Shown here piece after piece: positions 42,949 to 57,100 of a stretch of DNA of 64,000 nucleotides. The DNA lies in NCBI GenBank assembly GCA_947396885.1, contig OX377206.1, forward strand, positions 90,331,960 through 90,395,959. The letters are read 5' to 3'. Numbering within the stretch: position 1 is the first letter of the stretch; every line of letters starts with the position of its first letter. Position numbers and translations under genes: made by a program. Source of the stretch: Heligmosomoides polygyrus polygyrus. Lineage: Eukaryota; Nematoda; Chromadorea; Rhabditida; Heligmosomidae. The notes under the pieces were generated by a model, which was not told the origin of the DNA, did not search any database, and saw only the letters and a list, made by a program, of their open reading frames with translations.

Positions 42949-43135
42949 TATCCTAGTGGAGAGGAGACACTCCTGACTCTTTTGACAACGTTGCTAAAAC
43001 TGAAATCAGTCTCGTTTTCGAGAAAATGGCCAACAACTAGCCTATAAGACAGACTTTCTTTGCAGTTTCCTAATCAGGAGAGGTCATCTTGCTTAATTTT
43101 TTTGCTTTTCTGCCCATGCTCCTTCTGACTTTTAC
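42949..43135. mobile_element. MITE, same family, diverged right end
   Basis: Left GATCTATCCTAGTGGAGAGG; right TGCCCATGCTCCTTCTGACTT. It is 100 bp from the previous copy. Confidence 0.65.
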
Positions 43136-44214
43136 TGATTGTTTTTCCATTCTATTCCACTCTATTTCTAATCGACCATTCCTTTATCCAAATTATATGA
43201 ATTTTCGGTAGCGATGAAACTGTAGGGGTGTGTCCGATTAATTGTTTTTCACTGTAGCTACAACTAAACCAGCATTAGTCTCGAAACAAATGTGAGCTTA
43301 CGTCGCTGCAGTCGTCACTTCCACTGGGTTCGTTGAGTGTTCTTGTTATACTGTAAGAGTGGAACAGTAGGCTGATAGGTGTCAGAGCATCGAGTTAACT
43401 CCTTATTAGGTGAAGCTCATCAGTTTTCCCTCTTGCACTACTCTAATAAGTCCACTACAGGGCAAATTTGGTCAAGATGCGGCTGGTGTTCGCCTCGTTA
43501 GATTCTCAGAAATGTTTCTGCTTCAACGCTTATTGGCAGAAGTCAATATTGCCCAAACTTTTCTCAAAAATTTCATCTTTTGCTTTGTGGGAATGAGCAC
43601 GTCCTAGCCAGTAATTTTCCTCGTTCAAACGTCGAAAACTACTGGTAAAGTACGCAGAGAGAAGCAGGAATCCTACTGTTCAAAATTTTCTCTTCTTCAT
43701 AACTGTCGACCTCTCGCTTCGTTCTCACAGTATAGCTGGAAGGTTCCACACATTGGTTCCTTATTTAATTAATTTTTTCTTCTTTCTCTCCTTTACGAAG
43801 TTGTCCTTGTCGTCAAAATTTTCCTCCAATACCTTGAGAAATTTCTCCACCATTATGATAGTTTTGCTCTGTTGCAGCATCTCTCTGAAGATGTTGAGTG
43901 GAATGTCCTCTGAATCGACGACTTCGTTATTTGTTCATTTATTTTTTATTTTCAACGATTAAATAAGCTGTGAAAGAACAATACTGCCTTGGTAGAATTA
44001 TACGATTAAAATCGAATTCTTTATTGTAATAGAAATTCATTTTCTCGAGTTGTCTCACCTTCTAAATTCGTCGTCTCCTTAATTTGTCAATAATTTCTAT
44101 TCATTTCTATATCATTATTTCTATTTCTATATTTATATGCTTTATCTGGCGACGGTATATGATTATTAATTATGATATTTGAGCATAAAGTGGAATATCA
44201 CCGAGGTTGGACAT
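43136..44214. other. Unassigned DNA
   Basis: No supported feature. Confidence 0.4.
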
Positions 44215-44443
44215 CTCTTGGGATGCGCCATGCATTCAGCTTCACTTTGAAGCGGTATTTGGCCAATGAAGCGGGCTGCGATGCCCCGGATGATGGAATT
44301 GTTTTGTTGTCTTCTTTCCAACACACTTGTGGCGTCAGCTCGATCACGAAGAAATAGTAGGCATGAAATACCAGAGCATTAACCGAGCCTGCAATCGATT
44401 CAGGCGTCTACGCGAGATCAGGTCTCCTGCTGACTGCGCCATG
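44215..44443 (-). repeat. tRNA-derived SINE, strongly diverged
   Basis: TTGGGATGCGCCATGCATTC at the 3' end and TGACTGCGCCATGCCCC at the head are clear. The middle is barely recognisable. Confidence 0.65.
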
Positions 44444-44689
44444 CCCCGTATATCTCGATTAGATGACAGACCTGTCTTGTTGTGCTACACCCTTCTCTTT
44501 CCAGGTTCTTTCATAGTTTCTATGTACGTTAAGAAGAGGAATTCCCTGGAACCACCGTCGATGAGCGATCGAGAGGTAGAGGCAGGTTTTGGTCCATTCG
44601 AAGCGCCTAGAAGCACTACTCTGTCCCCAACGTTCGTTGAGCCGCCACGCTGGCTGGATTCTGAAGTGGTTGAGCAGATCTGACGGCAC

Positions 44690-45240
44690 CGCATCCGCCC
44701 GTTGGACCGGGGCACTTTCGGAATGCGATCGTGATATGCGGTGTCGTCGGTCGGTGGCGACGGCACGCGAGCGGCCGTCACGTCCGAAGAGGAGAGTCGG
44801 CGAATTCGCCGTGCCTGCACCCCCACCCCCCTTCCTCATCGGTCCTCCTTAATTGCTTGTGCATGCTGATAGGCAGCTGGTGCATCACCGTAACCATTGT
44901 TTGCCGTGCAATTTAGGCGTTGATTTTCTCGGATTGCATGATTGCTTAACGCGCCGGCGCTCGCTGGCCGGCGCCTCTTCACCCACTCTCCTCCTCTTCT
45001 CGCCTTCACCACCACCACCGACACCGACACCGCCGCCACCGCCGCCACCCGCTTCTGCTATTAATTAGCGTATCAAAATCGAGAGCCCCCTTCGGGATAC
45101 GGTAGAACGCCGCCGCCGGCAGCGCCGATTCGTCTGTGCCGCGTCCTGTGGTCTGTACCAATCACTGACTAACAGTGCTAAAGCGCTGAGCGAAAGCACT
45201 CCGTCGTCTAGGCCCAGGCTGCTTCAGAAGAGAAGACGTA
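44690..45240. promoter_or_regulatory. GC-rich island 1.7 kb upstream of vab-15 (candidate regulatory DNA)
   Basis: CpG-rich single-copy sequence with an AGGCGTTGATTTTC patch, ACC/GCC trinucleotide runs near 45010-45055 and CTATTAATTAGCG near 45057, a homeodomain-type core. No exon was supported on either strand. Confidence 0.32.
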
Positions 45241-46927
45241 GATTAGGCTTTTTGTATGGTGAACATGTTTACTATGTGGTCGAAAAGATGTCTTGAAGGT
45301 ACATAGTGGGTTGACGCCCAACCGAGTGTAAGGGGCGGTGCAGGAGAGGCGTCAGCCATTCACCAATACAATCACTTCAGCTATCCTTAACTGTTCGTGT
45401 CTCGTTCCGCTTCCAATTTCTGAACGCGACTCATCCTGACTAGGCAAAAACCATATATGAACCGTCTCGAGTTTTCTACGAGGTCAAGACAACGTTTTCT
45501 CATAATTTCATTTCATTATTTATCATTCTGTGTAAGACATGTCCGGGTAAATGAAAAAAGGTGCACAACGTCTAGGCAACCAACAAAAAAATACAACCTT
45601 TGTATAACGAAAGGAAATGAAGTCTAGTTGTTAGAGGGGAAAAACCTTTTCCGAGCGAAAAAAAAGATTTTAAAATTGCAAAAAGGGTAATCACATAGGG
45701 CTAGCGTCTCGTGACAAATATGGACTAAACAGCTCTACAGGTGGAAAATGAAACCTTGTTCGCTTTTCTGATAATTTCATTTAAACATGATGGTTTCCAC
45801 TGTACTCTAAACGTCTTTCACTACCAGTACGTTTCTAGCTTCGTAAACAGTTCAGTTCACGGCGTATTCTTTGCGGAGTGACTTATTATGCTTACTCGAT
45901 CAACGGTTCAAGCTTGCTAGATTCACTGCATTTTTTGTTTTTTTTTTGTTATAAAAAGCGCAGTTATTAAATTTCAAAGTTTCTGCAGCTTCCTTGTTTG
46001 GTCCCTTTTTGGTAAGTTTGTTTAATTCTGGTGAATTTTTAGTCACTTTAGTACATTTTTGAAGCGCTTAGGAGATCAGATAATCAATAAGAAGTACGAT
46101 TTTGCAAAACAAATAATAATAATAATAATAATAATTTTTGAACCAGATGTTCTAAAAAGAACGGAATCAAACGTTTTATTTTTTTACCACTTAACATCCC
46201 AGGGCGTTCAGAAGTATATTTAACAAATAAAGGAGCAAAGCGAGTAGGCTGCTACGAAGCGAAAGAATAGAGAAAATATAAATGAAAAAAAACGAAAAAT
46301 GTGGATATTTTATTGGCGCAAAAAAAACCTGAAGTTCATTGGCTCTAAGTCAGATGAGTCGATCAATTATCAGACTTCACCCCAAGATCAGTCCGAGTCT
46401 TAGAGTCGGCTCAAGCATAAAAACTGGCATGCCATCCAGTACAATTGGGATAAATTTTATTAAAATGAATTTTTTGCTCATTGCATCAGCGTATTTTAGA
46501 GGTTTTGAATATTTTAAATATTTAAACAACAAGCGATTTTAAGAGCTCTTCAAAATCGTTAATTACTTTATCCTCAAGGATCAGTAGTCTCTTTTCCTGT
46601 TTTGAAGTTTGGAAGGTGGAGAGATATTATTTTAAGCTGGTTGAGTGAGATAATTGCGTAATTTGTTCTCGGAAAACTCTTCGGATGAAATTATTCTAAT
46701 TCAAAGCAATGTCATACGTCAGTGAATGAATAGTCAAACGAGTTTACATCCCTCTTATGAATTTTTCTCTTCTTTCTACTGTGGAAGAATTATGCATTGG
46801 CCTCATTTTCTCACCGCATTTTACGCTTTGAAACTGGTGACATTCTCTGCACTTTCCCACGCATTCGTATTTTTCTTCGCGACTTTTTTTTTCAAGGCAA
46901 TCGACGTCTTCATTCAGCAATGTAGCG
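45241..46927. other. Region directly upstream of vab-15
   Basis: AT-rich, with an (AAT)n run at 46112-46133. No TATA box or coding exon could be assigned. If vab-15 is trans-spliced, its transcription start lies somewhere here. Confidence 0.35.
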
Positions 46928-46933
46928 TTTCAG
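46928..46933 (+). promoter_or_regulatory. Probable trans-splice (or cis-splice) acceptor of vab-15
   Basis: TTTCAG ends one base before the ATG at 46935. In nematodes such an acceptor just upstream of the first ATG is the usual mark of spliced-leader addition. A normal upstream exon cannot be excluded. Confidence 0.6.
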
Positions 46934-46934
46934 A

Positions 46935-49900
46935 ATGGTGTCGTTGGAAGGAGAGAAACGGCCGTCGCCGTTCAGTGTCGAAAGTATTCTGGAGCGGAAA
47001 GACGAGATTCTGAAACCACTGCCGATGGCACCGGCGACGTCGTTCAACATACCGACCGGTGTCATGCCGATGACACCGAATCATATGAAATTCTCGAATC
47101 CGTTCGAAACCGCCATGCTATTCTTCGGGCAGTCTAGGTTCGATTCCACCCTAAGGTGTTCTGCATTTACATGTTCAGCTTAATCCAAGCGGCTAATTTT
47201 AAGGTTGCCGTTGCCTCTTTCCGACAGCTCACCGGAGTCATCTGGATCGTCACCTCATTCAATAGCTCCAGTGCAGTGGATGAACAACTGGAGCACTCGA
47301 AGTGAATCTCCCAGTAAGTTTCCTGAACTACGCTGGAGATAAATAAATTAAGATGTGGGCGTAAAAGTCGCTAATGGTTCACCTTAAGTAACCCTTCTGG
47401 TCAGAAGCAGCATTTGGATCTTTCCTAATCGGGGGGGGGGGGGGACCGTTAGACAAGCGAACTAAACACAAACAGTATTGCCTGTTCCAGCTAGAAAAAT
47501 ACAAAAAATAGGTTAGCTTTGACTACATCAGTGAGCCATCCTTGAAAAATAATTTACTTTTAATTTTGCGCCGTTAATAAGCAGACAGGTTGAAGTACTA
47601 GGATACATAGCAGTTTCTGCTTACTTAACAACTGGAAAGAAGTTTGTAGTAGTCAACCGAGTGTCTATGCGAAACTCCCCAGTTTTTGTTAGCATTCAAT
47701 GACTTTGAACGAATGTCTCAACTACTTCTTGCAAACTTCGAAAAAAATTATGAAAAAATTTTGAAAAAATTTTGTGCTGTGCGAAATTTGCTTAGTAAAA
47801 GCTAAAATTATGCAAAAAAACAGTTGTGCCAAAAACATTGCAATGAAAATCCAATTAGGAACATAGCCAGCTCAAAGTGAAATCTTAAGGCGAAAGACCC
47901 AATTTTTTTAATCAGCAAAACGTCAAGATAAGACCGTAGCTGAAGCAGTGTCCCTGCGGTATTCCAGAGGGGCTTAAAAATAATATTTGCTTGATAAAAA
48001 CCTGCTTTTAACCTTAAATTTTCCTTTAAAAAATTGAAAGTCTTATTGCCTGCTTTTTAGCGTGAGGGCCTTATGAAAAGTTTTGAGAAAAGGCGTTAAA
48101 ATATGCAAATTCTTAGGGACGACGCTACATCTTCAAGGCTACCCCCTCCCGACTAGGATAGATTCAAGGTTGCTTCTAATTCCTAAGCTAAAATTTACTA
48201 AAACATAGAATAAAATACGACTTTACTGTAACACTATTATACGTAGTAGGTTGTCTATACCGAGTTAAGGCTTTTAATCTTAGAATGTTCGGTTTTATAA
48301 CTCGCTTTTAACCGTGATTCAGCGCTATACCATATTGGGTTGTGACGATGTTGGGCTCTTGTTTACGCCTTAAATAAATAAATAAATATTCTAAAATACA
48401 CAAATCACCTACATTTCCTTCAGCCAGCGAGGATGCGAAGATCCAGATGGGCATCAACAAGTGCATGTTGCGGAAACACAAGAACAATCGCAAGCCACGA
48501 ACGCCGTTCAGCACGCAGCAACTGTTGTCGCTGGAGAGGAAGTTTCAGCAGAAGCAGTACCTGAGCATCGCGGAACGAGCCGAATTCAGTGCCAGCTTAC
48601 AACTGACGGAAACTCAAGTGAAGATCTGGTTTCAGGTACGGCGTCGATCGGTCGTCTTTCTCTGACCATGTCGGTCGGCTATATTTGTTGTTCTGCGCTT
48701 CTCTCGCACCGCACCGCGACTTGTCGACGGTCTCACACACACTTTTGCGATCGCTATCTGGATCGGCTGATGATACGCTTTCCTATAATTACATGGCGCG
48801 TTGATTTACTCCGTCGTCCCCATCTGATAGGTGGCGACGGTGACGGTGACGACAGTGGACGGCGGTGTCGTGGTGACTGCACTAAACAGTCGCGTGTGAA
48901 GAGATCTTCTACTAGGGTCACCGCACCAACGCTCTTCTGCCGGCGGGGCTTCCGAATCCCCTCGGTGCCGTTTCGTCTTTGGAAATCAGCCAACCACTTC
49001 TCGTGACTGCCTGATATGCGCGTGGCGCGTCGCCTCGTCGTCCAGTGCGGCAGGGCAGATGGCTACCGTATACCGCCCGGCCGGCTTCCCTCCACCCTCC
49101 ACCCTCCCCAACGAGAGCGAATGCCTCAGCTCATCGGCGTTTGGGAGTGATTATGAGACCGTTTAGCACTCGGTTTCGGGGGACATAAACCAGACCATAC
49201 TTTTTCCACTACCTCCCTCTCCCAACGACCATCCCCAGACGATCCCCGAACAGAAATTTCCCGAATACCTAGGCAGGCTAGGCCCTCCCTCACTGCTCTG
49301 AATTCAGCGTAAGAATATCAGTTTAAGCAAGAACTAGCCACTTTCATTAGAACACTCGGATCTCTCCCAATCGGAGGGGAGAATGTAGTGATTTGCTTAT
49401 GGTATCCCTTGCTTGGGTTTCCACGACACCTTCAGCAGATTTCCCGTCATGCGAGTGGCGCTTTTATTTAAATTTAGGGGATGCGATTTGTTGTTGGATG
49501 ACTCACCATCTGACATTTACGGTTGCCCCTCCCGACTAGGATAAACCCGAACATTCTCGTTCCTTACGATTCTAGAAGAGAATCTCTTCCGAGCAAAATT
49601 AAGACCACTTTTCATTCGTGTATTATTTTGAGGCTGGCTGCACCCAGGAGAAGCTTGTATTATCCATAATGAATTCTACAAACTACTTCCAAGCTCAAGA
49701 AGACATAGAATTGCCCGCCATCCTATAAACAAGTTTTTCCTTAAATTTTTGCTTATTTTTTCAAGTAGACATTTTACATTGCGCCGCCCTTGCTTCGCAG
49801 TTCATTTGGCGGTAGCTGAGAAGCCGATAAATGGATATCCCATTACCCGCTGGGTTATCTTACTCATCTATTTATGTGTTAGGTAATCCATAGAAGCGTC

Positions 49901-51106
49901 ATTTCGTCGGGAATTCCGCCAGAAGATAGGAAATACCCATCGGAATTCTGAAGGCCGGCGCTTTATTAGCGTTCCAGAATCCATTGCATAAATATCTGAA
50001 GAAATCCTGCTAAGTATACCATAAATTGTTTTTATGTCTCTCAATAGTCTATAGCTTATAGAATGAAGAAAATATAAAGGATAATGATCTACCCGTTACT
50101 TGGGATGCGCCAGCACTTCGACTGAATATCATTGCGGCAGTCTTAACGCACTTATAGCCCATGCAATAACTTGTGGTGACCAATCGATGGAAAAGTCATT
50201 GCTTTCCCTTGGAATATAAGTCCGGTGCAGATTCGCCACCTCACGGGATGAAAGGTCATGTCGCACTGGAAAGTACCCGAACTTTCGATCGATTCGAGGA
50301 GCAGGTACGGACAGACGACGCCTACATACTCCGTGCGCGTCACACCCGTGCTCCCATAGTCATGTATAACTGCATCAGAATTTGTTTCATTAAAGCAAAT
50401 CTTTGCTAAATGAGGGAGACAGTGTTTATGAATGGATGATTTTCTTTACAAAATTTTAGGAATATAGGATAAGAATATAAGAGAAATTGAAGGAATTTAG
50501 GAATATTGGATAGGAGTATATTAAGCCTAGATGCTGTTGATAAGGTAGAGTCGATGTTTCAGTAGATGCCCTTAGGTGTGAAGTGCAATGTACTCTGCAA
50601 TGCATTCAATACTGGTGCGCGTGTTAGCGCAGTTAGAGGAAGCGCCGGCTGTCGCGAGCATCCGATGCAAGGTTTTTGGTACGGATCTCTGAACCTTCCA
50701 TGCTTGGCGAATTAGTACCGGACCGGTCTGGAAAGGATAAAACGCTGACTTATCCGTCGGCTAGCCACCGCAAGTCATTGTATAGGTCGAAGAGCCGTCG
50801 AAGTTGCATCCACGATATCCTATAGAAGTAGAATGCATGGCGCATCCCGCAAAGAGGTTGACTAACGTCGACCTTTATCATTCGCTCTCTGTTGACGGCG
50901 GCAGACTTGCTACCCAAAGTGCCTCATTCTGCAAAGGCGTCATCTCAAATCATCATCGGCATCGAGATAGAACCTTGGAACTATACAACTGACCAAAAAG
51001 TGCTCGCTACCCCAGGCTTTTAAAATGCTGAAAACGTTTAAAACGGCATTACGTTTAATAATACTTTTTTCTTCTACTTTAGAATTGCGCGAACATTTAT
51101 GTGCAA

Positions 51107-51138
<32 letters not shown>

Positions 51139-54100
51139 ATATTCAGCAGAAACACGCTCCTAGATCTCAAAAATGTTTGAGGATAAAGGATAAAGGACGG
51201 CGCTATTTAATCCCTTTTGGAATGCGCCACGCGTTCTACTTCTACTGGATATCTTGGAAGCGATTTGAATGCGTGTTTGGCCATACAATGGCTTGCGGTG
51301 GCAAGCCGACGAAGAAGTCAGCGCTCTATCCTTCCCGGACAAGTCTGGTACCAATTCACCGACCCGGAAGGATGGAAGGCTTGGTTGGCCTGGGCGGGAA
51401 ATCCGCACCAGGAACCTGGTATCGGGTGCACGCGACAGTCGGCGCCTCCTCCGACAACGCTACACGCGCCCCCAAAAATGTTTAATGATGATGTATATAT
51501 TTGTCGTTCACTGACAAATAAACACAATTTAGGCCACTTTTAATTCCAAAAAGCAAAAATTCCTTTTTCAATTTTTTCCAATTGAATGATCTACCTACCT
51601 TGGGCAATATTTTAGGTTCCAGGGCTTAATCCCAAATTCGAAAAGAATATCCTAAACACTCTCCTCATCAGACGATCGTTGTGACCGCTGTAAACGTGTG
51701 TTCATTCCCGCCAGCAGCGATCGTTTAAGTGCAGTACAACAGCTGTCCAATTGCAGTTCACCTTCTGAGCATCATTACCACTGAAACGAATTGCGTGGGG
51801 AAGGAGTCTCTGGTCACTCCATCACATTCCAGCGCCTTTTTGTTGCTTCTTCAGCCAAATGATGCCGGCTGGTGGATGGCCGACCCCGTTCAGTTGAAAG
51901 GGCTTGCTTCTAGAAGACAGAGAATTCACTTCACTTGATATAAGGCATTCAAATCGTGACATGCGTTATGAAACCCTAGTAATGTTGCTATTAATATTAG
52001 GTTGTAAGGAAAGAAAGGGCGCGTGTAGCGCAGTCGGAGGAGGCGCCGGCTGTCGCCTGTACCTGATACAAAGTTCCTGGTTCGGATTTTCCGCCTAGGC
52101 CAACAAAGCCTTCCATCCCTCCGGGGTCGATGAATTGGTACCAGACTTGTCTGGGTAGGATAATGCACTGACTTGTACGTCGGCTGGCCACCGCAAGTCA
52201 TTGTATTGCCAAATACGCATTCAACACGCCTCCACGAAGTAGAAGTAGAATGCGCGGCGCATCCCAAAGAGGATTAAATAACTCCGTTTTTTATCCTTAT
52301 TATCCTAAGGAAAGGAGGTTAGAAAGTCTCAAGATCAAAATCCGCAGTAGGCATGCATCGAAGAAAGATGCTGCAGTTGTCCAAAAATCTTCAGAAACTC
52401 AAGTATTTGGAAAAAAGAATTTTTAAACATTCAATGAATACAAGCATTGAATGGGTGACTAAAGATTGAAATTGAGCGCCCTGTTATGTCATATCACGGC
52501 CGCGCGAATTTGACAGAGCTTTTGGATCTATTCTAGTCGGAGGGCATCGCTAGAAAAACGAAACAAATGTAAACAGCGTGGCTTATCTCAAAACTGCAAA
52601 AAAATATATTTCGCAGAAGGTTTACGGTATTGTCTTTGTAAAATAGTCAGATTTCATTTTCGTGGCCATTGTCAAACAGTGTAAGGCTCATCCATCCCAT
52701 TATGATAAATCCGAACTTTTCTTACAGCCTAATTGTTAGAGGAACAATTTGCTTGGAGCCGCTTTTTCAGAAAAATTCAAAAACCGCTTCTCCTGTTTGA
52801 AGTAATAGGATATTTGGACAATTTAAAACGCGCCAAGTTCTTCAAAATTAAAATAAAATAAAATAATTCATGAATGAACTAAACTAGATAAAATGTAGCT
52901 AGATAAAAAAATCATGAATTAAACTAAATAAAATAGAAATGAAAGCTGCGGACTTTGTGTAGTTTCTAGAGATTGAATGTAGATGACTATAACCAAGACG
53001 ACTCTATATAAATTCTGTTTAGTAAGTAGCAAAGTAGAGAAGAACCGCTTTCATTTATGGTTTTCTAATGGCTAGTCTTGATACCAACGTCATCTCGCGT
53101 CCGCCGAGATTTCAATATGTGGTGAAACAGGAATTTTTCTTAAACTTCGGCATGATACACTAAGTGAGGGAGGTGAGCGATTGGATTTAGGTAAAAAATA
53201 AAAGCCCTTCTTAATTGATTGATTGGAATCCTCTCAAAAATTGTCGCGATTGAAACGTGAACTTGAACAGCCACGTCGTTTTGGACATTAGTGGAGAGAC
53301 ACTCTCACCAATGACCAAAACGACCAGGCTCTTCATTCCAAAAAGTGCCAAAATATAGTGATCGAAACAGTGATCTCATATCTAAGCTTTTTCAATATAT
53401 CGGAATTTTTCCTGTGTGAAACCTTTGTGGCTGAAAAATTCACAAGCACATCAGTCGCCAGAATATCTTCGGCGGTAGTGATCAGTTTCATACTCCATTT
53501 ATGACACCTCATTAGAACGTCGTCTTTTTTTTTGGAAGTTGCTATAAGCTATAATAGAGGAACTAGAGTATTCCCCGGAAAATCAGACGACGAGTAATAC
53601 GTAAAAATCATAAAAATTAATATTCATAATTCACTTTACACTACATTGATCAAATACTATTATATATGGTGGGATTGAATTCATTATCAGCAGGTCGTCC
53701 TTATAAATGCGTTCTGACGCATTCAATCTTTCTTTCATTGAATCTTTTAGCAAGATTACGTAGAGCGTATTTATTCGAAGTGAACACGACTAGCAGGGGC
53801 GTGTAGTGCAGCACAGATATGCATCGACTGTCATGTGCATTTCGAATCGATTTGTGGTTCGCTTCCCGTCTAGGTCCACGAAACTTTCTGTACCTTTGAG
53901 TAGAGTTTCATTGTGAAATTTTGAGGTCAATGGACTGATGACAAGCTTGTCTGGATGGTACGGTAGACTTCAGTTATCTTCTGTTATGGAATAAAACCGA
54001 TATAATAAAATTAGTCTTTGGCTACTCATTATTCATACAAAAATGGTATTTTATCACATCATTTTGAAAGTGTGATAGAATTTGTAGCGTTGTTATGTTT

Positions 54101-57100
54101 TTAACAAACTCTTGAATAAAACAAAAAAAAACAAGGTGATAAATTTTGAACTACTATTCCTATTCCTGATCAGCTAAATATAATACATTGATTGCTTAAT
54201 GTAGATGGGACTATGTAAATGACAAAAAATCTTGTTCAATTTTTGCAACAAAAAAATGAAATGAGGATCTTTCCTAATTGGGTGTGGGCACTTCACTTGT
54301 GTGACAGCTGCGGTAGAATTGGAAGCGAACTATTTCACAAAGGCGGCGTATTGAATTAGCCTAAGAGAAGAACTTGCTTTGGAATTTCTTAGCTGAGAGA
54401 GACCACCCTATTATTGGTCTTGCTATCGGTGCCTTCCGATTAGGAGAAATCTTGAATGAACCAACTTGAAAAGAAATTCAAAGATCAATTGACTTTCTGA
54501 TGCAATAACTGTTTAGGACCCCGATTTCCAGGGTTAAAAACCTTTTTTACGAAATTTAACGCGCAAAATGAACTGCTTTCCCGCTATAAAAAAATGGCCG
54601 TTGAGTAGAGTTTCACTGCGGAAATTGAAGTCTAAATACTATTCTCGCTTGTGATGTTCTAGCCAATTACTGTACAGAAATTTGCCGCTCTGCTCCAGTT
54701 TCAGCAATTATCCAGGCGCTCTGGATGTCTGAGGAGAAATCGTTCGACCGTGTGCTTAGCCCGATCATTCGGTATTGTTAACGAGCAACTAATCGTTTTT
54801 GTCTCATCGACTCAGCGAGTCATAATCGGCCGATTCATCATCGTCTCATTCCCACACATCTGCGCCCTTCTCCCTACTGATTTACAATCTCAGCCTTTGC
54901 ATCTAGCGAGGAACGAGCGAGCCTGCTTGCCGGCTTGAACGACCGCGAAAATTCGCCGTTCAAAGCCTAGCAACTCGCCGATCTTTTACAAATTACAAAA
55001 GCGATTTCGAAGCCACCCTGGAGGTTACAGTAATCCTCCTCTTCGGTTTGATGATCATATCCACGATGTACCATCATTAGCACTATGCACTGGCCAGTTG
55101 GAGATGTTCTGCGAGACGTGAATTCCGCTCTCTGTGACCTGTTTGATAGTGAAAAGCCTAAAAGCGAAAAACGAGTGATCTCTAAACACAGACCAGCGCT
55201 GGCCTCCAGCTGTGTTTGTGTGTGTGTGGCGACGGCGATGGCGACGGCGACGGCCGACTGCTGCGTCGTCGTCGTTTTCTCGCCCAACGTCGATGAAGGT
55301 GAAATTCCGTGCAGGGGCCCCGAAATTCGAGGAGGAAATGACAAACGCTCCATTACTGCGGTCAAACGGAGAAGAAGATTGCCAGCGAATGAGGTGCAAA
55401 TGCCAGCGTCAGTCGTCGACCGGCGAGAAGACCCCGACTGCTCTGAATTGCGTCCAGGGACGTTCTGTGAAGCTTCAAGGAGATTCTGGTCATTTGTTGC
55501 CATTACGCTGAAATCATGCGTCCATATCAAATTCAAGTTTCACAGTGGATACGGTGCATGTGAAAGCGCAGTTGGAGGCGGCGCCGATTAATGAGTGCAC
55601 CCCGCGTCGAGGTTGGTGGTTTCGATCCCGCACAGCGTAGTCAAGCCCTCTGCCCTTTCTTAGGTAGATAAATGGATACCAGGGAAGGGCTGGAAAGAAT
55701 AGAACACTGACCTGTACATCTGTTGGTCATTACAGGTGTTCAGTGTCTTGGTTACTTTGAAATAGCCATACAATATTCCTTGGAATTAGAATGCGTGGCG
55801 CATCCGAATCAGGGATTGGAAAACGCCGTCTAGTATTCGGTATCCCTATTTTTCATGTGTAGGCGTCAAATCAAGAAATAAATTTTTCTAACAAATAGCA
55901 ATTTATAAAATGTTAAGAAATAATGTTACGAAGGAATCAATACCTTTGTAGGATGCGCCACGGATTCTGTTTCTACGTGGAATCGTAAATGCAATGCGAA
56001 AGCAAACCTTTTGACTATAAAGTGAACCTGTGGCCTGTGGCCGGCAGATAGGTATTTCAGTGCTGTACCCTTTCCAAACAAGTCTGGCATGAATCCGCCG
56101 ACCCACGTAGGGATGCAGGTTTCGCCTGACCTAGGTGGGACCCGAACCATAAATCGATTGGTGGTGCATGCGACAATTGACCTTCTAACCAATGCACTTA
56201 TTCTGGTGAGCTCTAGTGCTCAAACCTAGGAGCTTGTTGAAATTATTGTCGAAAAAGATCATATAAGGGAAAAGATACTGTAGCACATGAAGCCGTATCG
56301 TTACCTCGGTTTGGAATGGACTAAGATGAATTGATAAATTTTTGGTACATATCGGTTTCATGCCCCATTGTGTTAGCACCAATACAAGAATTCCTCGAAG
56401 ATATTTATGTTAAAGAGAGCCAGTGGTACGTAAAGTGATCAGCTAATTACTGTGGTCGGTGCTCTGATTGGACAGTGTCTTCCTTGACACACGTAAACGT
56501 GATAGGTCAACTGTGCCAATCAATCCCTTTTGAAGATGCGCCACGCATTCCACTTGTGTAGATAATTTCAATCTCTTCGATTCCTTCCCAATGCGCTCTT
56601 ACCGTACCGCGATATTATGTTAGTTCTGAATATCTTTGGAGTCATCTTCGGAGTTAGAAGGCTCGTTTCTGACGAGAAAAGCACAGGTCGCGTATATTAT
56701 ATAGGGTTGAATTGAATCGGGTTGGATACTAAAACCAGTTGCCGTCAACATTCTATGGTACTCGTACTGTTCCACTCCGGATCGGTCTAATCGCAAAAAA
56801 TCGATAAATTGATCAATATTGATTGATCAATTGAGACTGCTTACTGTCGTCTGACGACAAGGGTTCCATAGAGCAATTCCTCCCTCATATTTCCCTTCTC
56901 CACTGATAATTATTTCCTCATCTTTCCCTTCTCTACTATCTACGGACACACTGACTTACAGACAGACACTAGTGGACGGATGCAAAGGCAGACGAACTGA
57001 CACCGGATGTTGTATAAGAATACGAGGCCTATGTCGCCAAGGTGGGCAGCATTAAGAGGTGGGAACGTGAGAGTCAATCATAATCGAGCAGAGCAGCGAC

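Noticed and set aside
48461..49006. 181-codon open frame overlapping the vab-15 homeobox
   Set aside because: It lies in another phase over exon 3 and runs into the intron. The homeodomain frame with a good donor at 48635 explains the sequence.
54967..55591. Frames of 114-189 codons on both strands
   Set aside because: Overlapping opposite-strand frames in CpG-rich triplet-repeat DNA with no domain and no splice context.
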